Shown here one piece after another: positions 42,000-53,699 of a DNA stretch of 64,000 bases. Positions within the stretch are counted from its first letter, which is position 1. The number at the start of each line of letters is the position of its first letter. Origin of the DNA: Tenebrio molitor. Its lineage: Eukaryota > Arthropoda > Insecta > Coleoptera > Tenebrionidae. The stretch lies in NCBI RefSeq assembly GCF_963966145.1, contig NC_091048.1, positions 26,102,001 through 26,166,000 of the forward strand, written 5' to 3'. Below the pieces are notes generated by a model. That model had not been told where the DNA came from. It did not search any database and worked only from the letters and a program-made list of their open reading frames with translations. A program made the translations under genes and the position numbers.

Positions 42000-43760
42000 G
42001 CCCGTGACATTGACCGAGACGAAAAACAGATCGGACACATCCTCGTGTCGTCACAGGCCATGGCCGCGATGCATCCGACCAATTAACATGCGAAGAAAGA
42101 GCTCGCAAGTAGACCAAAACTGTGCAGGAATGCCAATTAGAGGCGAGGATCCAGAGAAAATCCGGACAAGTGGACCAAAACGGCCGAAGACGCCCAGAAC
42201 CAAGGACGACCGGACCACCACGTGCCAAGGCCCTCACCTACTTACAGGACTATCTCGGAGGAAAGTCGGAAGCGAAAGCGGTCACGTATCTGGACCGGGG
42301 CTGGGGTGGACCGCAGTCGTGGAAATGCCGAAGGAGGCGGCGGCTTTCGTGCACGTTTCATGCACTTGATGCACAAGTGCAACTTTCCATTCCGTTTGTC
42401 ACTGAAATTTCGCCACTTTTAGACGCTTTTTGACCCGCTTCTGCCGGCTGCGACGCAGATGAAAGTTTTCGGATTGCCACTTGTACATTTTTTCAGATTT
42501 TTATTTTAATACCCCTTTCATCAACTTTCTACTTTTATTGGGAGAACGCCAGATTAATGAGTTTTAACGGTCTCACTTATCTAAGGATTTATTGGCGAGT
42601 TTTTTTAATTAAACTTTGTCCAGAAGATAAGTTTTGAAGTTGAAACTTGGAATATGTAGATGGAATCTTCCTTCCTTCCCTATTTATAAGATAAAAATAT
42701 GTAGTCTCTTAATAGGCTATTTTATCTCTCTCTAATAAGTAATAAGTACCGAGTGATTTTTAATGATAGAGACAAATTTAGTAGGTTGGCACTCCCGAAT
42801 AATTGGTACGCCTAGCATTTGCCAAAGAGTTGTCTGTTGATTCGCTTTATTATCGGTTAAGATTCTAGAAATAAATAATAACAATTTGATTTATTTTGAC
42901 TTTTGAAATGTTATGTTTGAATTTGACCGTCAAATGTACCAACATAAAATCGTTAAAGTGTTGCCAATCGAACAAAAATAATTTCGATCAGTCACCCTGT
43001 ATATTAGACTTCAAAATGATTGTCGACACAGTTGGCCCTGAAAATTAAATTTAAGTTGGCATTACTGCCATTTACAGGAATTTCAGAGTTCTTTGGTTAA
43101 CATTTCAATAGTCAAAAAAGCGTCAAGGTCGTCAAGTGTCATCGTCATCGTTTATTATTTTCAGTTTTCTCAAGTTTTTCAAGTTTTAGAATTAGAACAA
43201 TGTCATTTTTCAGTGATAGAGAACGTTTGACAGTTTTACGTATTTCACAACTTTTCTTTTTTTTTAATTATAATTTAAATAATAGTTTACTGATTTTTTA
43301 AATCAAGAATGTGATTGATTCTCAAGTTTTTTTCTACATACTAGATTTACCCCTAAAAGATACTGTGGTTTTATAATATTATTTAGCATTTTAAACACTT
43401 TCTAGTTATTTAACGTCCACTAGTATTTACTTCTTTGTTTTCACTATCTAGCACTTTACCATAAATTTACTAAGTCATCATTACATACAAACAGACGTAT
43501 AGGTGGTCATCCGGCGGTTATTTGTGTGACAAGGGAGGAAAGCGTATTATTACCACTTGATGAAGAAGTTTCATGCCCGAGGAAGAAAATGACACTTTTC
43601 TACCCATAAAAGTTTTTCTATTACCGTTTCAGCAATATACTTTATAAAATTTAAATACAATTTTCTCAAAATGTTTTATAAAATGTACGCCAATGCGTAG
43701 TAACCTATAGGAAACATGCTTTAAAACAAGGAAACCGCATTGGTGTACGTTTTATAAGAT
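42000..43760. other. Intergenic region, no supported gene
   Basis: The GC-raised first 450 bp (42000-42450) carries overlapping short ORFs in several frames without motifs and is probably promoter-proximal DNA of the 41-kb Osiris gene. After that the sequence is AT-rich. A solitary CACCCTGTATA (about 42992) looks like one end of a mariner-type repeat. Confidence 0.4.
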
Positions 43761-43768
43761 ATGAGATA

Positions 43769-43976
43769 CAGGGTGTATTTTTAAAATGTGCCGAAATTTT
43801 ACCTACGAGGTTGTTTGACAACATAGAAGACTAAAAGCAATTTAAAAAAATTGTAGCTCAAAAAATAAATGTCATTTTATTTTTTGACATAGAATTTTTT
43901 AGATATTTTTTCCGAGTTCTACATGAAGCCAGTAGCTCGGGGTTAAAATTTGTGCACGCATTTCAAAAACACCCTG
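43769..43976. mobile_element. CAGGGTGT-family MITE, copy 1
   Basis: Ends CAGGGTGT and ACACCCTG, flanked by TA. It shares TTTACCTACGAGGTTGT, AGAAGACTAAAAGCAA and CATGAAGCCAGTAGCTCG with copy 2, in the same orientation. 208 bp. Confidence 0.75.
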
Positions 43977-44099
43977 TATATCATTTAAAGTAGGTCTTCT
44001 TGTGCTTCGCCCAGTTGCCATCTTAATGACATTAACTACTATTAAGTACTAAAGAATTTAAAGATTATTTAATTAATTATCGAAAAAATAAAATATGTA

Positions 44100-44344
44100 C
44101 AGTCGCAAGCAATAAATTTTGATCGTCAAGGTCATCCTTTGACGCAATCGAAAATGCTCTATTGTAAAACAGTCGTAAATATCATAACCTATCATCATGT
44201 TGTATGACATTAATTGTCATTTTTTTCTCAATTTTTTGACACTGTTGACGTGGGCATAATCAGGCAGGGAATTTTTTTAAATTTATGACAATCTAACCAA
44301 ATTTTGAAATGACATTGACGACCAAAATTTATTGCTCGCGACAG
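44100..44344. mobile_element. TA-flanked MITE (GCAATAAATTTTGATCGTC ends)
   Basis: The left GCAAGCAATAAATTTTGATC and the right ACCAAAATTTATTGCTCGC are inverted repeats of about 30 bp. TA at 44098-44099 and 44345-44346. 245 bp, no ORF, lying between two members of another family. Confidence 0.75.
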
Positions 44345-44374
44345 TACTTGTAATAAAAGGGATTTAGTAAAATA

Positions 44375-44579
44375 CAGGGTGTAAAAATGTGCTGAAATTT
44401 TACCTACGAGGTTGTGGGACAACGTAGAAGACTAAAAGCAACTACATATAAAAAATTGTACCTCAAAAATTAAATGTCAATTTATTTTTTGACAGAATTT
44501 TTTAAATATTTTTTCCAAGTTCTACATGAAGCCAGTAGCTCGTGGTTAAAATTATTCCGTGTAATTCGATTACACCCTG
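44375..44579. mobile_element. CAGGGTGT-family MITE, copy 2
   Basis: Ends CAGGGTGT and ACACCCTG with TA on both sides (44373-44374, 44580-44581). About 205 bp, closely similar to 43769-43976. Confidence 0.75.
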
Positions 44580-44599
44580 TATAAGACCTAAGTATTATA

Positions 44600-46850
44600 A
44601 AAAGTTTACAGAAAATGAATGAAAATTTAGATGTATGTATATGTAATCAGAAGCAAACGGTTAGCCCACAGAATCTCTATAGTGATTTTTGAAGGATTTT
44701 AGTTCCTTTTTGGTTGTTTCATATCCTTTTTTGGTCGTTTTTCGGTAATTTTTCCCTGTGCCAAACACTCTGGTCCAGAAGTAACACTTTTATGCTCATA
44801 GCCTTGAAGCGACGTTTCCAACATCCAAAGCTCACTCAGTAACGAGTGTTTCCCGATCGACTCGAATGTAAAAAATGCAAAAAACACTGGCCTTTTAAGG
44901 CATTTAAAAAATAATCGGTCTTAATAATAATAAAATTTAGTTCATAAAATACAACTTCCCTGGATTTTCCTCCATTAAAAATTAGGGAAATATTTGTAAT
45001 CGCTGAAAATTGTTTCTACAAATCCTACATAAAATACAACACAAATGCAACAAAACTCACAAATTATTGCAAAAATTGAAATGTCCAGTGAAGGAATTGT
45101 TTCTAATAACTAAAGGTCACTGCCTGCTTGGTTTTATGTTCGTTTATGTTTAATGTATTAAAACAAAAATTTTATTTAATGTTCGTACAAAAAATATTGT
45201 ACGAGCCACTTGGGTGAAGACATCTTCCCCTCATTCGCGCATTAATTAAAGGCACTCGCTCCTTCGTCGCTCGTGCTTTAAAAAAAATGCGCTCATGCGG
45301 GAACATCGTCTTCCCGCGCTACTATACATATAAATATCTCTTAAGTTTGATACTCCAAGTATCAAACAATGACTCCCCTAGAATACAATGTTTCTTTTCT
45401 TAATGCACGTCTTTATTCAGTCCCTGTTTTGCCATCAAGTTTGTAAAATTTTTGGCGTTTCTTCAGCCAACTCCGCATTATCAGGACGTGATTAATGATG
45501 AAACTAGTCCAAGTCTGCTCCTCGACTCCCACCGCGAGTCATTTTATAATTTTTCTAATAAATCACTTTTGTCGTCGTCAGCTTTCCCGAAAATGGATTA
45601 AACCCGGTGGTTTGCAGTTCCCCACCTGAAGCATCCCCAACAGCCCCCGCGCCGTGTCCTTTGACCCGAAACGTCCGCTAGAAAGTCCTCCAGGGTGCGT
45701 CCGTTTTGTCACGCCAGCAATAATCCCGCTTCTGATTCGATGGTAATTCATGTGTAAAGACGGATCCGCAAGTTGTAAACTTTCTCCGATGCGTAAGCAC
45801 ATTCGAAAGTAATTCAGATCTGCGGCGTTATTTGTCGTTTGGCCGCATGGTCGGGGGCCGAAAAGACGACCGCCGCTGGTGCCGAAGAGCGGGCTCGGGG
45901 TGTTGGGCCGAAGAAAGCGGTCACTGGGTCAGGACAATAACCGAAGTACTATTTGGTCGGGGCGCACAGGGCCGGACCGAGATCAGAAACCGCTAGGAAT
46001 TCGCTCTTAGTCATTAATTAATCCATGAATATGAATTAACATAACTTTCGTTCATTGTTTCCTTTACCGCTATGCGGAATGACTAAGCTTCCAAAATGAT
46101 AAATCGGCGCAATGGCGGAAATATGGGGTCAGGCGGCGGCGGCCCGCGAGCGGTCCGTCGGCGGGCCGCCTCCAATTTTATAATTAACTCTCTACAGACA
46201 CCGATTTTTCTCAATTTTCTCCACATTATACATTTTTTACGTCTACTCCTAGCAATTGGCCTGTGAAATTACTTTTTCTTGAGTTTGGAAATTATGAAAA
46301 CTTGATGACGCCGAGGCAAAAGCACCGAAGGCGAGGAGGACGAGGGAAACTCCGCACTGGTGTAATTGTAACGGCGAAAATCGGAGGGAAAGAATCACAG
46401 AGGGAATTTTAATGAATTTGTTTTCTAATTAATTATTAATTAGTGCCGGAGAAGGTAGAGGATAAAAATTTAATTGAAGGATCGTTAAAAAATTTATTAA
46501 TGAAACAATTATCAAAGCGAGATATGCGTGATTTTTAATACAGAATAACAAACTCTCATTATAAATTCACTTCATGACGTACATGCTGGAATTGGGAAAA
46601 ATGGAATCGCAAGATAAAAATTAAATTCTAGACATTTTAAATTATACAAAAATAATTATACACATTTCTTAAAAACTTTGAAATCTTTTGGTTTTTTTTA
46701 ATAGATACAAAAACACCAAGTGAAGATGATTTTTTTATATTCCAAATTGAAGATTTAATAAGTATGTATTTAAAAGAAGAATTCTAGAACTGGAGGAAAA
46801 GTAAGGAAACAAAACAACATTTGAAGGAGGTGAAAGAGATAAGGAACAGC
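44600..46850. other. Gene-free region with GC-rich islands
   Basis: One palindrome (45216-45313). At 45420-46170 the GC content rises sharply (for example GGGGGCCGAAAAGACGACC and GGCGGCGGCCCGCGAGCGG) without an ORF that has a recognisable domain. Candidate regulatory DNA only. AT-rich elsewhere. Confidence 0.4.
45216..45313. repeat. Palindrome with GGCACTCGCT...CGCTCGTGCTT centre
   Basis: The arms GAAGACATCTTCCCCTCATT and the mirrored ...GGGAACATCGTCTTC pair over about 28 bp. The centre is AAAGGCACTCGCTCCTTCGT followed by CGCTCGTGCTTT, which corresponds closely to the centre at 5731-5833. Confidence 0.78.
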
Positions 46851-46854
46851 ACAC

Positions 46855-47001
46855 TTGATTGTGAACGCACCTTGTGCCGAGTAAAAACACAAACAACGCA
46901 AAAACTGAGGTTGGCTTTAAACAGCTGGTCTGTAATCCGTGGTGCGTTCACAATCGACTCTTCAACGCCAACCTTGAGGATAAATTTAATTGAACACCCG
47001 A
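46855..47001. mobile_element. TCGGGTG-family MITE, copy 5 (truncated left)
   Basis: Shares GATTGTGAACGCACC, CACAAACAACGCAAAAA and CACAATCGACTCTTCAACG with the 18-20 kb copies. The right end TTGAACACCCGA is followed by TA; the outer left end is missing. Confidence 0.72.
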
Positions 47002-48399
47002 TATTTTCCAATTTTGGGACAGCCTGTATCAGGAAGTAGCACAATTATATTTGTGACAATTCATGTGGGTGTGTATTGTTTTGTTCCAATGAATCATGAT
47101 TCCCTTCTGAAGGAGCTCATTTAAATATAATAAATAATTTGCAACCTAGCTGTAAGATTATTTCCAGCTAAACAGACAAAACATTTAAAATTTATTTTTA
47201 CTTGTCCTGATTTTATCACCTTTTCTAGATTCCATCTCAACCAAATGAAATACCAACGTATCTAGTTTTTCAGGAGTGGAGGGCCGCTGAAATTTTCCCA
47301 TAACTCCTAACTTAATTAATTCAGATACAATTTGTTACGTAACGTGATATCCATCTCTAATTCTCCAGAAAATTATTATTCCGCGCGTTCCGCGCCTTGC
47401 AATTTTACACCAAATTAATTCCGAAACTATTAATGGAATTCGGAATAACAATTGAACTGACAGGTGTGTGTGAACTAAATACCATCGATAAATCGCAGTT
47501 TTCGCAAATATCGAGACGCATTGGGTCAAGGTCTAAATAAAAACGAATCAGATTGTGACCGGTCGAAGAAAGTGCCATCGGGAATGATCATTAAGACGAT
47601 TTTCTACCGATTAGTGGAGACACTCTGCCAGTCGATTGATTATCGACAAAAAACGCCGACGACCAATCAGGCGCGCGGCTAGTTCAGACTCGCTGCTTAA
47701 TGAAAGTTACGAATTTACACTAACACAACACTTTCCCCTTTATGCAAATTCGTACAATTGGATTAATTGAGCAACGCACCAGTTAGATTTGGTTGCGTCG
47801 TTTTTATCCTAGAGGGCGCCGGAAATGGTGTCAGTGTGGATGTAGCTTAACGTGCCATGTCGGCTATCGACTGATTATGTGAATCACATATCGAATTGGA
47901 ACATGAAAATAAAGTTGATGTCATTAGCGCAAATTCGGGTTTTGCTAATTGTGCTGATTGGCTAAAGTAGAGTGAATCCAGTAATGAAATGTTTCTGGTA
48001 GTAATCAGCAGTCATTTAATTGGGAAGGTAGGTAATTCACGTTTCTGGTGTTGAGTATACGTGGTGACATCTTCACGGAATGGGAGGAACAATGGGTGAC
48101 CCCACCATTGACCCACTTGGAACCATTATAAAAAATCTGCGGTGTGAACAATCTGCAGAAGGCAAGCATTGCTCCGAAGATCGTGGCTAGAGAAAGAGGA
48201 AATTGAGAACTTTGGCGTCAGAACACTGTGTCAAAGTTCTCAAATTTGAAATTTGAAGTAATTGAGAGAAGTACATCAAGAGAAAGACCGAAATAATTCA
48301 TTTTTAAGTATTTGTAATAATAATTCAGTTTCGTTGCTATTTTGTTCCTTTGTAACAGTTATTAAAAGCAGTTATTTATGTCATCGATCACAAAAAGTA

Positions 48400-48960
48400 A
48401 TAGGCCTGTGGGAGATATAAAGAATCGCAAATGAAGAAGAAAGAAGAACCAAAGCGAGTGTACTTGTAGATACTTGGAAGAATGTTTTTGTTAAGAGAAA
48501 TAGAAAAGTAAATAAGATAAAAAGGTCAATGGGGAGACAAGGAGAAAAGATCTTGGACAAACAAAGGCGGGACGCCTAATAATGTAATACAAGAATATGT
48601 TGATGGAAGGAATAAGATGTACATAGGTATATAAAATGAAACAGATTTATATAAAAGTAAATTTGAATCGAGCAAAGAAAATCATAAGAAAATGGAGGAT
48701 AAAAAAGACAAATGTGTATCTGTGTCAAACGGAAAAACAATGCATCATAAATAATATCTGGGACATTTCTTTATAAAAAGAAGAAGAGAAAAATACATAT
48801 GAGGAAGACAATAAAAATTGTGTAACTATGAAGGAGATAATGTTAATTATGGATATGTTGACCTAGCTGTCGGAATTGTGACATAGGAAGAACAAGAATG
48901 ATTGGAATATATGAAAATGAAATGATAAAGATACTAAAATAAAACTAAAACAATAAATTT
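48400..48960 (+). other. Purine-biased AT-rich tract
   Basis: The plus strand is dominated by A and G runs (for example GAAGAAGAAAGAAGAACCAA), with stops in all frames. No gene is recognised. Confidence 0.5.
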
Positions 48961-49026
48961 CGTAAATATGTAAGTCAATTAATTTACAATAATTTATAAT
49001 AAAGAACACTGCAAATTTTGTATGTA

Positions 49027-49336
49027 CAATTGCGGTCACGAAATTTTGGCCGTCAATTAAAAAAAATTTGATGTAGTCCATGCTTTATTGTCATTAACTC
49101 ATTGTGATTGACTTTTGGAATTGAAGTCCAAAAATTTGTCTTTGTCATACTTCGTTCTAATAGTTGCGAACATGCCACCAATATCCTATTTCAATAAAGT
49201 GTAGCTAATATCCCTGTTTTCATGGAATTCAGTCAGCGTCAAAATGTCTTGTAACATTTACGAATATTTAAGGGACGTTTTACGTCTCATGTCAATGGAA
49301 TGACAAGTGACGGCCAAAATTTCGTGGCCGCAACTG
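49027..49336. mobile_element. TA-flanked MITE (CACGAAATTTTGGCCGTCA ends)
   Basis: The left end TTGCGGTCACGAAATTTTGG and the right CCAAAATTTCGTGGCCGCAA are inverted repeats of about 29 bp. TA at 49025-49026 and 49337-49338. 310 bp, without a transposase. Confidence 0.8.
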
Positions 49337-49694
49337 TAGAATATTTTAAAAAGCGAATAGGTATAGGTGATACAGTGAAAAATAATTTAAAGAAATAAGA
49401 AACGTTAGATGTAATATTGTAAGGGAAAATTATTAAAAGAAGATACAAATAATTAAACTAGGATAAGAAAGTAGTACTTGAAATATGGAGATAAAAAAAT
49501 AGCGAAGAAGAATTTTCCTAGAATTTTTTCAATAAAAATAAAAATTTTGAAAGTTAAAAAAAATGTTTAATTATATCGTTCCCAATGTTTAATGGTAGTA
49601 GAGGATCTTACCATTAGGGATCCTATAAAGAATCAGCTTCACTCTTACTGAATATTTATGGATTTTTAGAAAAATGTTTGAAAACGTGCTTATA

Positions 49695-50426
49695 CAGGGT
49701 GCGTCCTAAAAAACGCCGCAAGCTATATCTCCGTTATTTATGGCTAGATTTAAATAAGACAAAAACTGTAATAAATTAATTTAAAAACACTATAAGCACA
49801 ATATAGATTTATTATTTTCCAAAAAGTCATTAGTGGTCAGATGAATGTCAACTTTGTTTTTTCAAATAGCTTAGTATATTTTTTATTCCGATTTTGAAAG
49901 AGATTATTTTTCTGAATCCAACGATATGCCACATGTTAGATTGCATTTACCAGTAACCGCGAAAATAAATAAAATAGCATTATTGAAAATTTTTTCTTCG
50001 AAAAAAATCAGATATTCTATGGAAAACAATCCTAAACGCAATAACAATACTTTCTGAAGATAAAAAAAATAATATGACAGAACGTGTAATAAATATTGCG
50101 TTTAGGACTGTTTTCCATAGTATACTTGATTTTTTCGAACAAAAAATTTCCAATAATGCTATTTTATTTATTTATTTATTCTAACATGTGGCATATCGTT
50201 AGATTCAGAAAAATAATCTCTTTCAAAATCAGAATAAAAAAATATACCAAGCTATTTGAAAAAATAAAGTTGACTATCATCTGACCTTGAATGACTTTTT
50301 GAAAGAAAAATTGTCTACATACTGCCTATAGTGTTTTTAAAATGATTTATTCCAGTTTTTGCTTTATTTAAATTAAGCCATAAATAACGGAAATATGGCT
50401 TGCGGTGTTTTTTAGGACGCACCCTG
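49695..50426. mobile_element. 732-bp foldback element, near-complete palindrome
   Basis: The ends CAGGGTGCGTCCTAAAAAAC and GTTTTTTAGGACGCACCCTG are exact inverted repeats, flanked by TA. Matching continues far inward (GATATGCCACATGTTAGA against TAACATGTGGCATATC; AAACAATCCTAAACGCAAT against ATTGCGTTTAGGACTGTTT), so the two arms are each about 340-370 bp around a centre near 50060. The short ORF at 50096-50284 is an arm artefact. Confidence 0.82.
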
Positions 50427-50744
50427 TATTCGTTGATTTAAGTGAAAACATTTTTTGAAAATGTTTTTCGAAGTATATTCAGTGCGAGTCTAAAACTATA
50501 GTAGGTATCATTTTTCGTAGCACTAAATCATTAATCTCTATATGTATGTATTGCTTGTACGTATGTTTGCATGTTCGGGATAAACTAAAGAACCATCGGA
50601 CCGATTTCCAAAATTCTTTCAAGGTTATCTAGATTAGATTTTCAAAAGTAAGACTCCAAAGCATTATCACACTGTCACTTAAGGGGCCCGAGCAGCGAAG
50701 TTAAATATTGAGCAGGGTGAGCGAAACCGCGAACTACCGACAAT

Positions 50745-51040
50745 GTGTCATGCGTTCCTGAAACCTGGGCTGAGTAGACCTTGAAAAAAGTAAACCATTT
50801 GGCACAGTGTAAAGTTTGAATTTCCCGCCGTTTGACCACAAATCACAATTGGTTATGTTTAATCGGTACATAATTGAATATGTTTGTTTTCAGCAAAGGG
50901 TGCCTTTAGATATTTGCTTCGAGAATAGGAATCGTTAGTTATTCTATTTTTAATGTAAAACATTGCAAAGTAAGGAAAAAAAAGAAAGATTTTTTGTTTA
51001 TAAATTTCAGGTTAGCTGTCAACATGCTCTAATTACAACT
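50745..51040 (+). repeat. Dispersed repeat, copy 1 (partner at 62470-62745)
   Basis: Direct-orientation similarity to 62470-62745: shared runs include CAGTGTAAAGTTTGAATTTC, CCGCCGTTTGAC, ATATTTGCTTCGAGAAT and AGGTTAGCTGTCAACAT. No terminal repeats are obvious; possibly a SINE or a fragment of a larger element. Confidence 0.65.
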
Positions 51041-52702
51041 GTCAATTTACACGTTAAAAAAGTAAAACAATTGACGGTTTCCAACGCCTTCCCAGCCCAG
51101 AATTTCGTTTGAACCAAAAGAACAGTTTCACAAAATATGTCATGTTTAGTCAAGGTTCAGTGAAAATAATGTTTTAACAAAAACTGAAGCAATCATGTTT
51201 GTACACTTTTCAAAAATCAAGATTTACAAAGGTGTCAGATTTTTTTTCAAAATGGGGGTTGCTGAAAGAACCACTTGGAACCAAAATCCATAAAATTATC
51301 GATCGCATTTATTTTATTGCCAAATTGTTACTCGACTGCATTATCATCACGTGATTTTTAAAAATTTGATTTGTTTTCCAAAATTGCTTGGTATTAATTT
51401 TTATTGTAGTCAGAGGTAAACGAATCCACTCCGTAATTTCTCCGGTATTTTTAAGGGTCTCCACACACCAGTGAACACTCATGTATGTACATCTGAGACA
51501 TGGTGGAACTAATTTAAAACTGTCTGTCGGATTTAATAACCTTTCATGTCTCGTTGAAAGAATTCAATTTTGAAAAATGTAGATTTCGATCATCAAATTT
51601 ACATTAAACGAAACGCACTTTTCTTCCAGAATCATAGAGTTGAACGCAAACTTATCGAAAATGTTTCAGTCGTGCGCATTATCCACTCCAATTATTGTCA
51701 AACGAACTGTACAAAATTCGCCAACAGTCGTACCAAAAAATCCTCATTTTAATTGTGATTACCGAGCACGACTCTCAGTTTTATTTTAGCGGGTTTTATA
51801 TTAAACTCTTGTCGCTTCCGCCAGTGTTCTTAAAGTTTGACATTAATTCCCGGACACGTCTCACCTCTTCTCCAAAAATAAGTTATCAGCTTTGGGCTGG
51901 CTCACCTCTCCAAATTATCGGTAATGACAGCAACTTTCTATTTATCTGAAAAGCAAGCGATAAAGAGAGAGGCTCGTTAAAATCCGGCAATAATTCGAAC
52001 CGATAACCGTTTTTCTGGCGTTCGTGGATTAACGGCGCACGTTTCAATTAAACATTCCTGTTTGCGGAACACGTACAGTAAACAATCCCCACGATCCCGA
52101 TCCCCGGAATCTGCATAATCCCATAATAACGCTGTTAACTGGTACGCAAATTAAAGAATACGGTTGACAAGGTGGCACAAACGTGAGACATTGTTCATTA
52201 CGGTAACGCATCCTGGCTATGAATTGCGCACAAAATCGTGCCGGTGGATCCGGCCCAGTTAGGTGGAGGATCTGGAGGAACGGAGTAGAGCGAGCGATGC
52301 GGCGGTGTCATCGTCCCCGAAGGCACCGCATCATCTGGCTTCCCGTTTGAAACTCGCCTCTACCTACTTAAATAAATCACCGATCGACCTGGACCTCGGC
52401 ATTAACATGCAGCAGGTGCGCAGCCTTGACTTAAGTAGCCCTTGAACTCGGCTCGGAGAAATTCCGGCACAGATTCGAATGAAACTCCGAGAAGTGCGTT
52501 TATTGCTTTATTGACTTGATAAAAATAAACATTTAGACTTAACTCTAGGCATCTAGAAACTAGACGATATGGTATCTTAGTCTTTGCTCGTCGATAGACT
52601 AATAAATATTGAATAAATACATAAATAAAGGTACGCGGGCCGGGCCCGGGGGAACTAGAGGCTCGCTGAGAATTTGCAGGTACAGGACCGACTCGACCGG
52701 AA

Positions 52703-53575
52703 TTACTGCTGACTGGCTTGGGGGTGGCCCCTGTAGGCGAGCTGTTGGGCGTCGAGGGAGCGGCCCCAGCCGCCGTGTCCGGACGAAGAGTACCCCCCGC
52801 CGACGTCTCCGCCGCCGTAGCTGCCGCCGCCGCCGCCGCTACCGCCGTACACCGTCTCGTGGCTGCTGACATGGCTGGTCGAATGCTGCGGGTGGGACAC
52901 CACCTCGTAGGTCACGTGCTTGCCGCCGCTCCCCAGAAGCTTCTTCAGGCCGATGATGGCGGACAGCACCAGAGCGATCTTGCCGATGAGGAGGGCCTTG
53001 CCGGCGATGAGGGCGATGCCGGCGAGGGCCAGCTTCCCGAGGACCGCGGCCTTGAGAGCGGCGGCGGCCATCAAGGGTCCGAGAATCTTCTGCGCCTTCT
53101 TCTTCTTGCCTCGCCCTTCCTCGGTCTCGACGGAGTTGTCTTCGGAGAGGCCGTCGACGACGTCGTTGAAGGACCGGGCGGTGGAGGTGACGGCGTTGAC
53201 GATGTCCGCGCCCTTCAAGTCGACCTTGATGGTGTGCGACTCGAGGAAGGACTGGATGCGGCTCATGATGAGGCTCTCGATGGTCTCGTCGCCGTTGAGG
53301 GCCCGCGGGGCGCCGTCCGAGTCGCCCCCGGTCTTGATGATTTGCACTCCCTCGGTCACCGTGATGGTGTCCTTGTGTCCCAGCATCTTGTCCACGAAGG
53401 AGAACAGCTTGTACTTGAGGCACGAGGCGGAGTCCTTGCGGAGGCAGTCGCTGTAGATGGAGTCGAGGAGGTCGTTTTCGGTTTGGACCGCGTTTCTGGA
53501 GCCGCGCGGTTCTTCTTGGGCCGGAAGGGCCGACGCTATCGCGACACACAACAACAGGAGGGCGATCTGAGACAT
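52703..53575 (-). CDS. Osiris-family (DUF1676) protein, single exon
   Basis: 290 residues, uninterrupted. The signal peptide is MSQIALLLLCVAIASALPAQ. The cysteine block SIYSDCLRKDSASCLKYKLF lies near residues 40-58; VTEGVQII and SHTIKVDLKG follow. A central stretch (VVDGLSEDNSVETEEGRGKK) leads into KKAQKILGPLMAAAALKAAV and the hydrophobic LALAGIALIAGKALLIGKIA plus LVLSAIIGLKKLL. TYEVVSHPQHSTSH is followed by a Gly/Ser-rich tail and DAQQLAYRGHPQ, a canonical AQXLAY motif. It is longer than its neighbours, with no intron at the RGKK linker, and is very GC-rich against AT-rich flanks, so long antisense ORFs (up to 324 codons) appear; those are shadows. Confidence 0.94.
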   Translation of the reverse strand: MSQIALLLLCVAIASALPAQEEPRGSRNAVQTENDLLDSIYSDCLRKDSASCLKYKLFSFVDKMLGHKDTITVTEGVQIIKTGGDSDGAPRALNGDETIESLIMSRIQSFLESHTIKVDLKGADIVNAVTSTARSFNDVVDGLSEDNSVETEEGRGKKKKAQKILGPLMAAAALKAAVLGKLALAGIALIAGKALLIGKIALVLSAIIGLKKLLGSGGKHVTYEVVSHPQHSTSHVSSHETVYGGSGGGGGSYGGGDVGGGYSSSGHGGWGRSLDAQQLAYRGHPQASQQ

Positions 53576-53628
53576 GATGGTCTACCGGAGCGTTATCGGT
53601 GTGTGATGTCGTGGAGATGCCACGCTGG

Positions 53629-53636
53629 TATATATG
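53629..53636 (-). promoter_or_regulatory. TATA box of the 52.7-kb Osiris gene
   Basis: Minus-strand CATATATA begins about 55-60 bp before the ATG at 53575. A TCACAC-type initiator about 30 bp downstream is plausible. Confidence 0.55.
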
Positions 53637-53699
53637 AGTCGTATCCCTCCTCCGCGACGAGTCTTAGCACAATTTGGGTCCGGAGACTATAATGACGGC

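Larger units (their letters stand above)
47010..52700. other. Large gene-free, repeat-bearing region
   Basis: No coding gene is supported over 5.7 kb. It contains two structured transposons (49027-49336, 49695-50426), one dispersed repeat (50745-51040), a purine-biased tract (48400-48960) and, near 51950-52450, a GC-raised stretch close to the 3' side of the Osiris gene at 52.7 kb. TTTATT at about 52499-52504 gives an AATAAA for that gene. Confidence 0.45.

Noticed and set aside
41427..42038. Longer version of the 41-kb Osiris protein starting at 42038
   Set aside because: Upstream of its TATA box and initiator; start 41873 gives the expected signal peptide.
50680..50780. Possible 5S-rRNA-derived SINE head (CCCGAGCAGCGAAGTTAA)
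   Set aside because: The resemblance is limited to about 15 bases, and no internal promoter boxes could be placed convincingly.
52718..53692. 324-codon open frame on the plus strand
   Set aside because: Antisense shadow of the GC-rich Osiris gene at 52703-53575; Ala/Gly/Val-rich translation without motifs.
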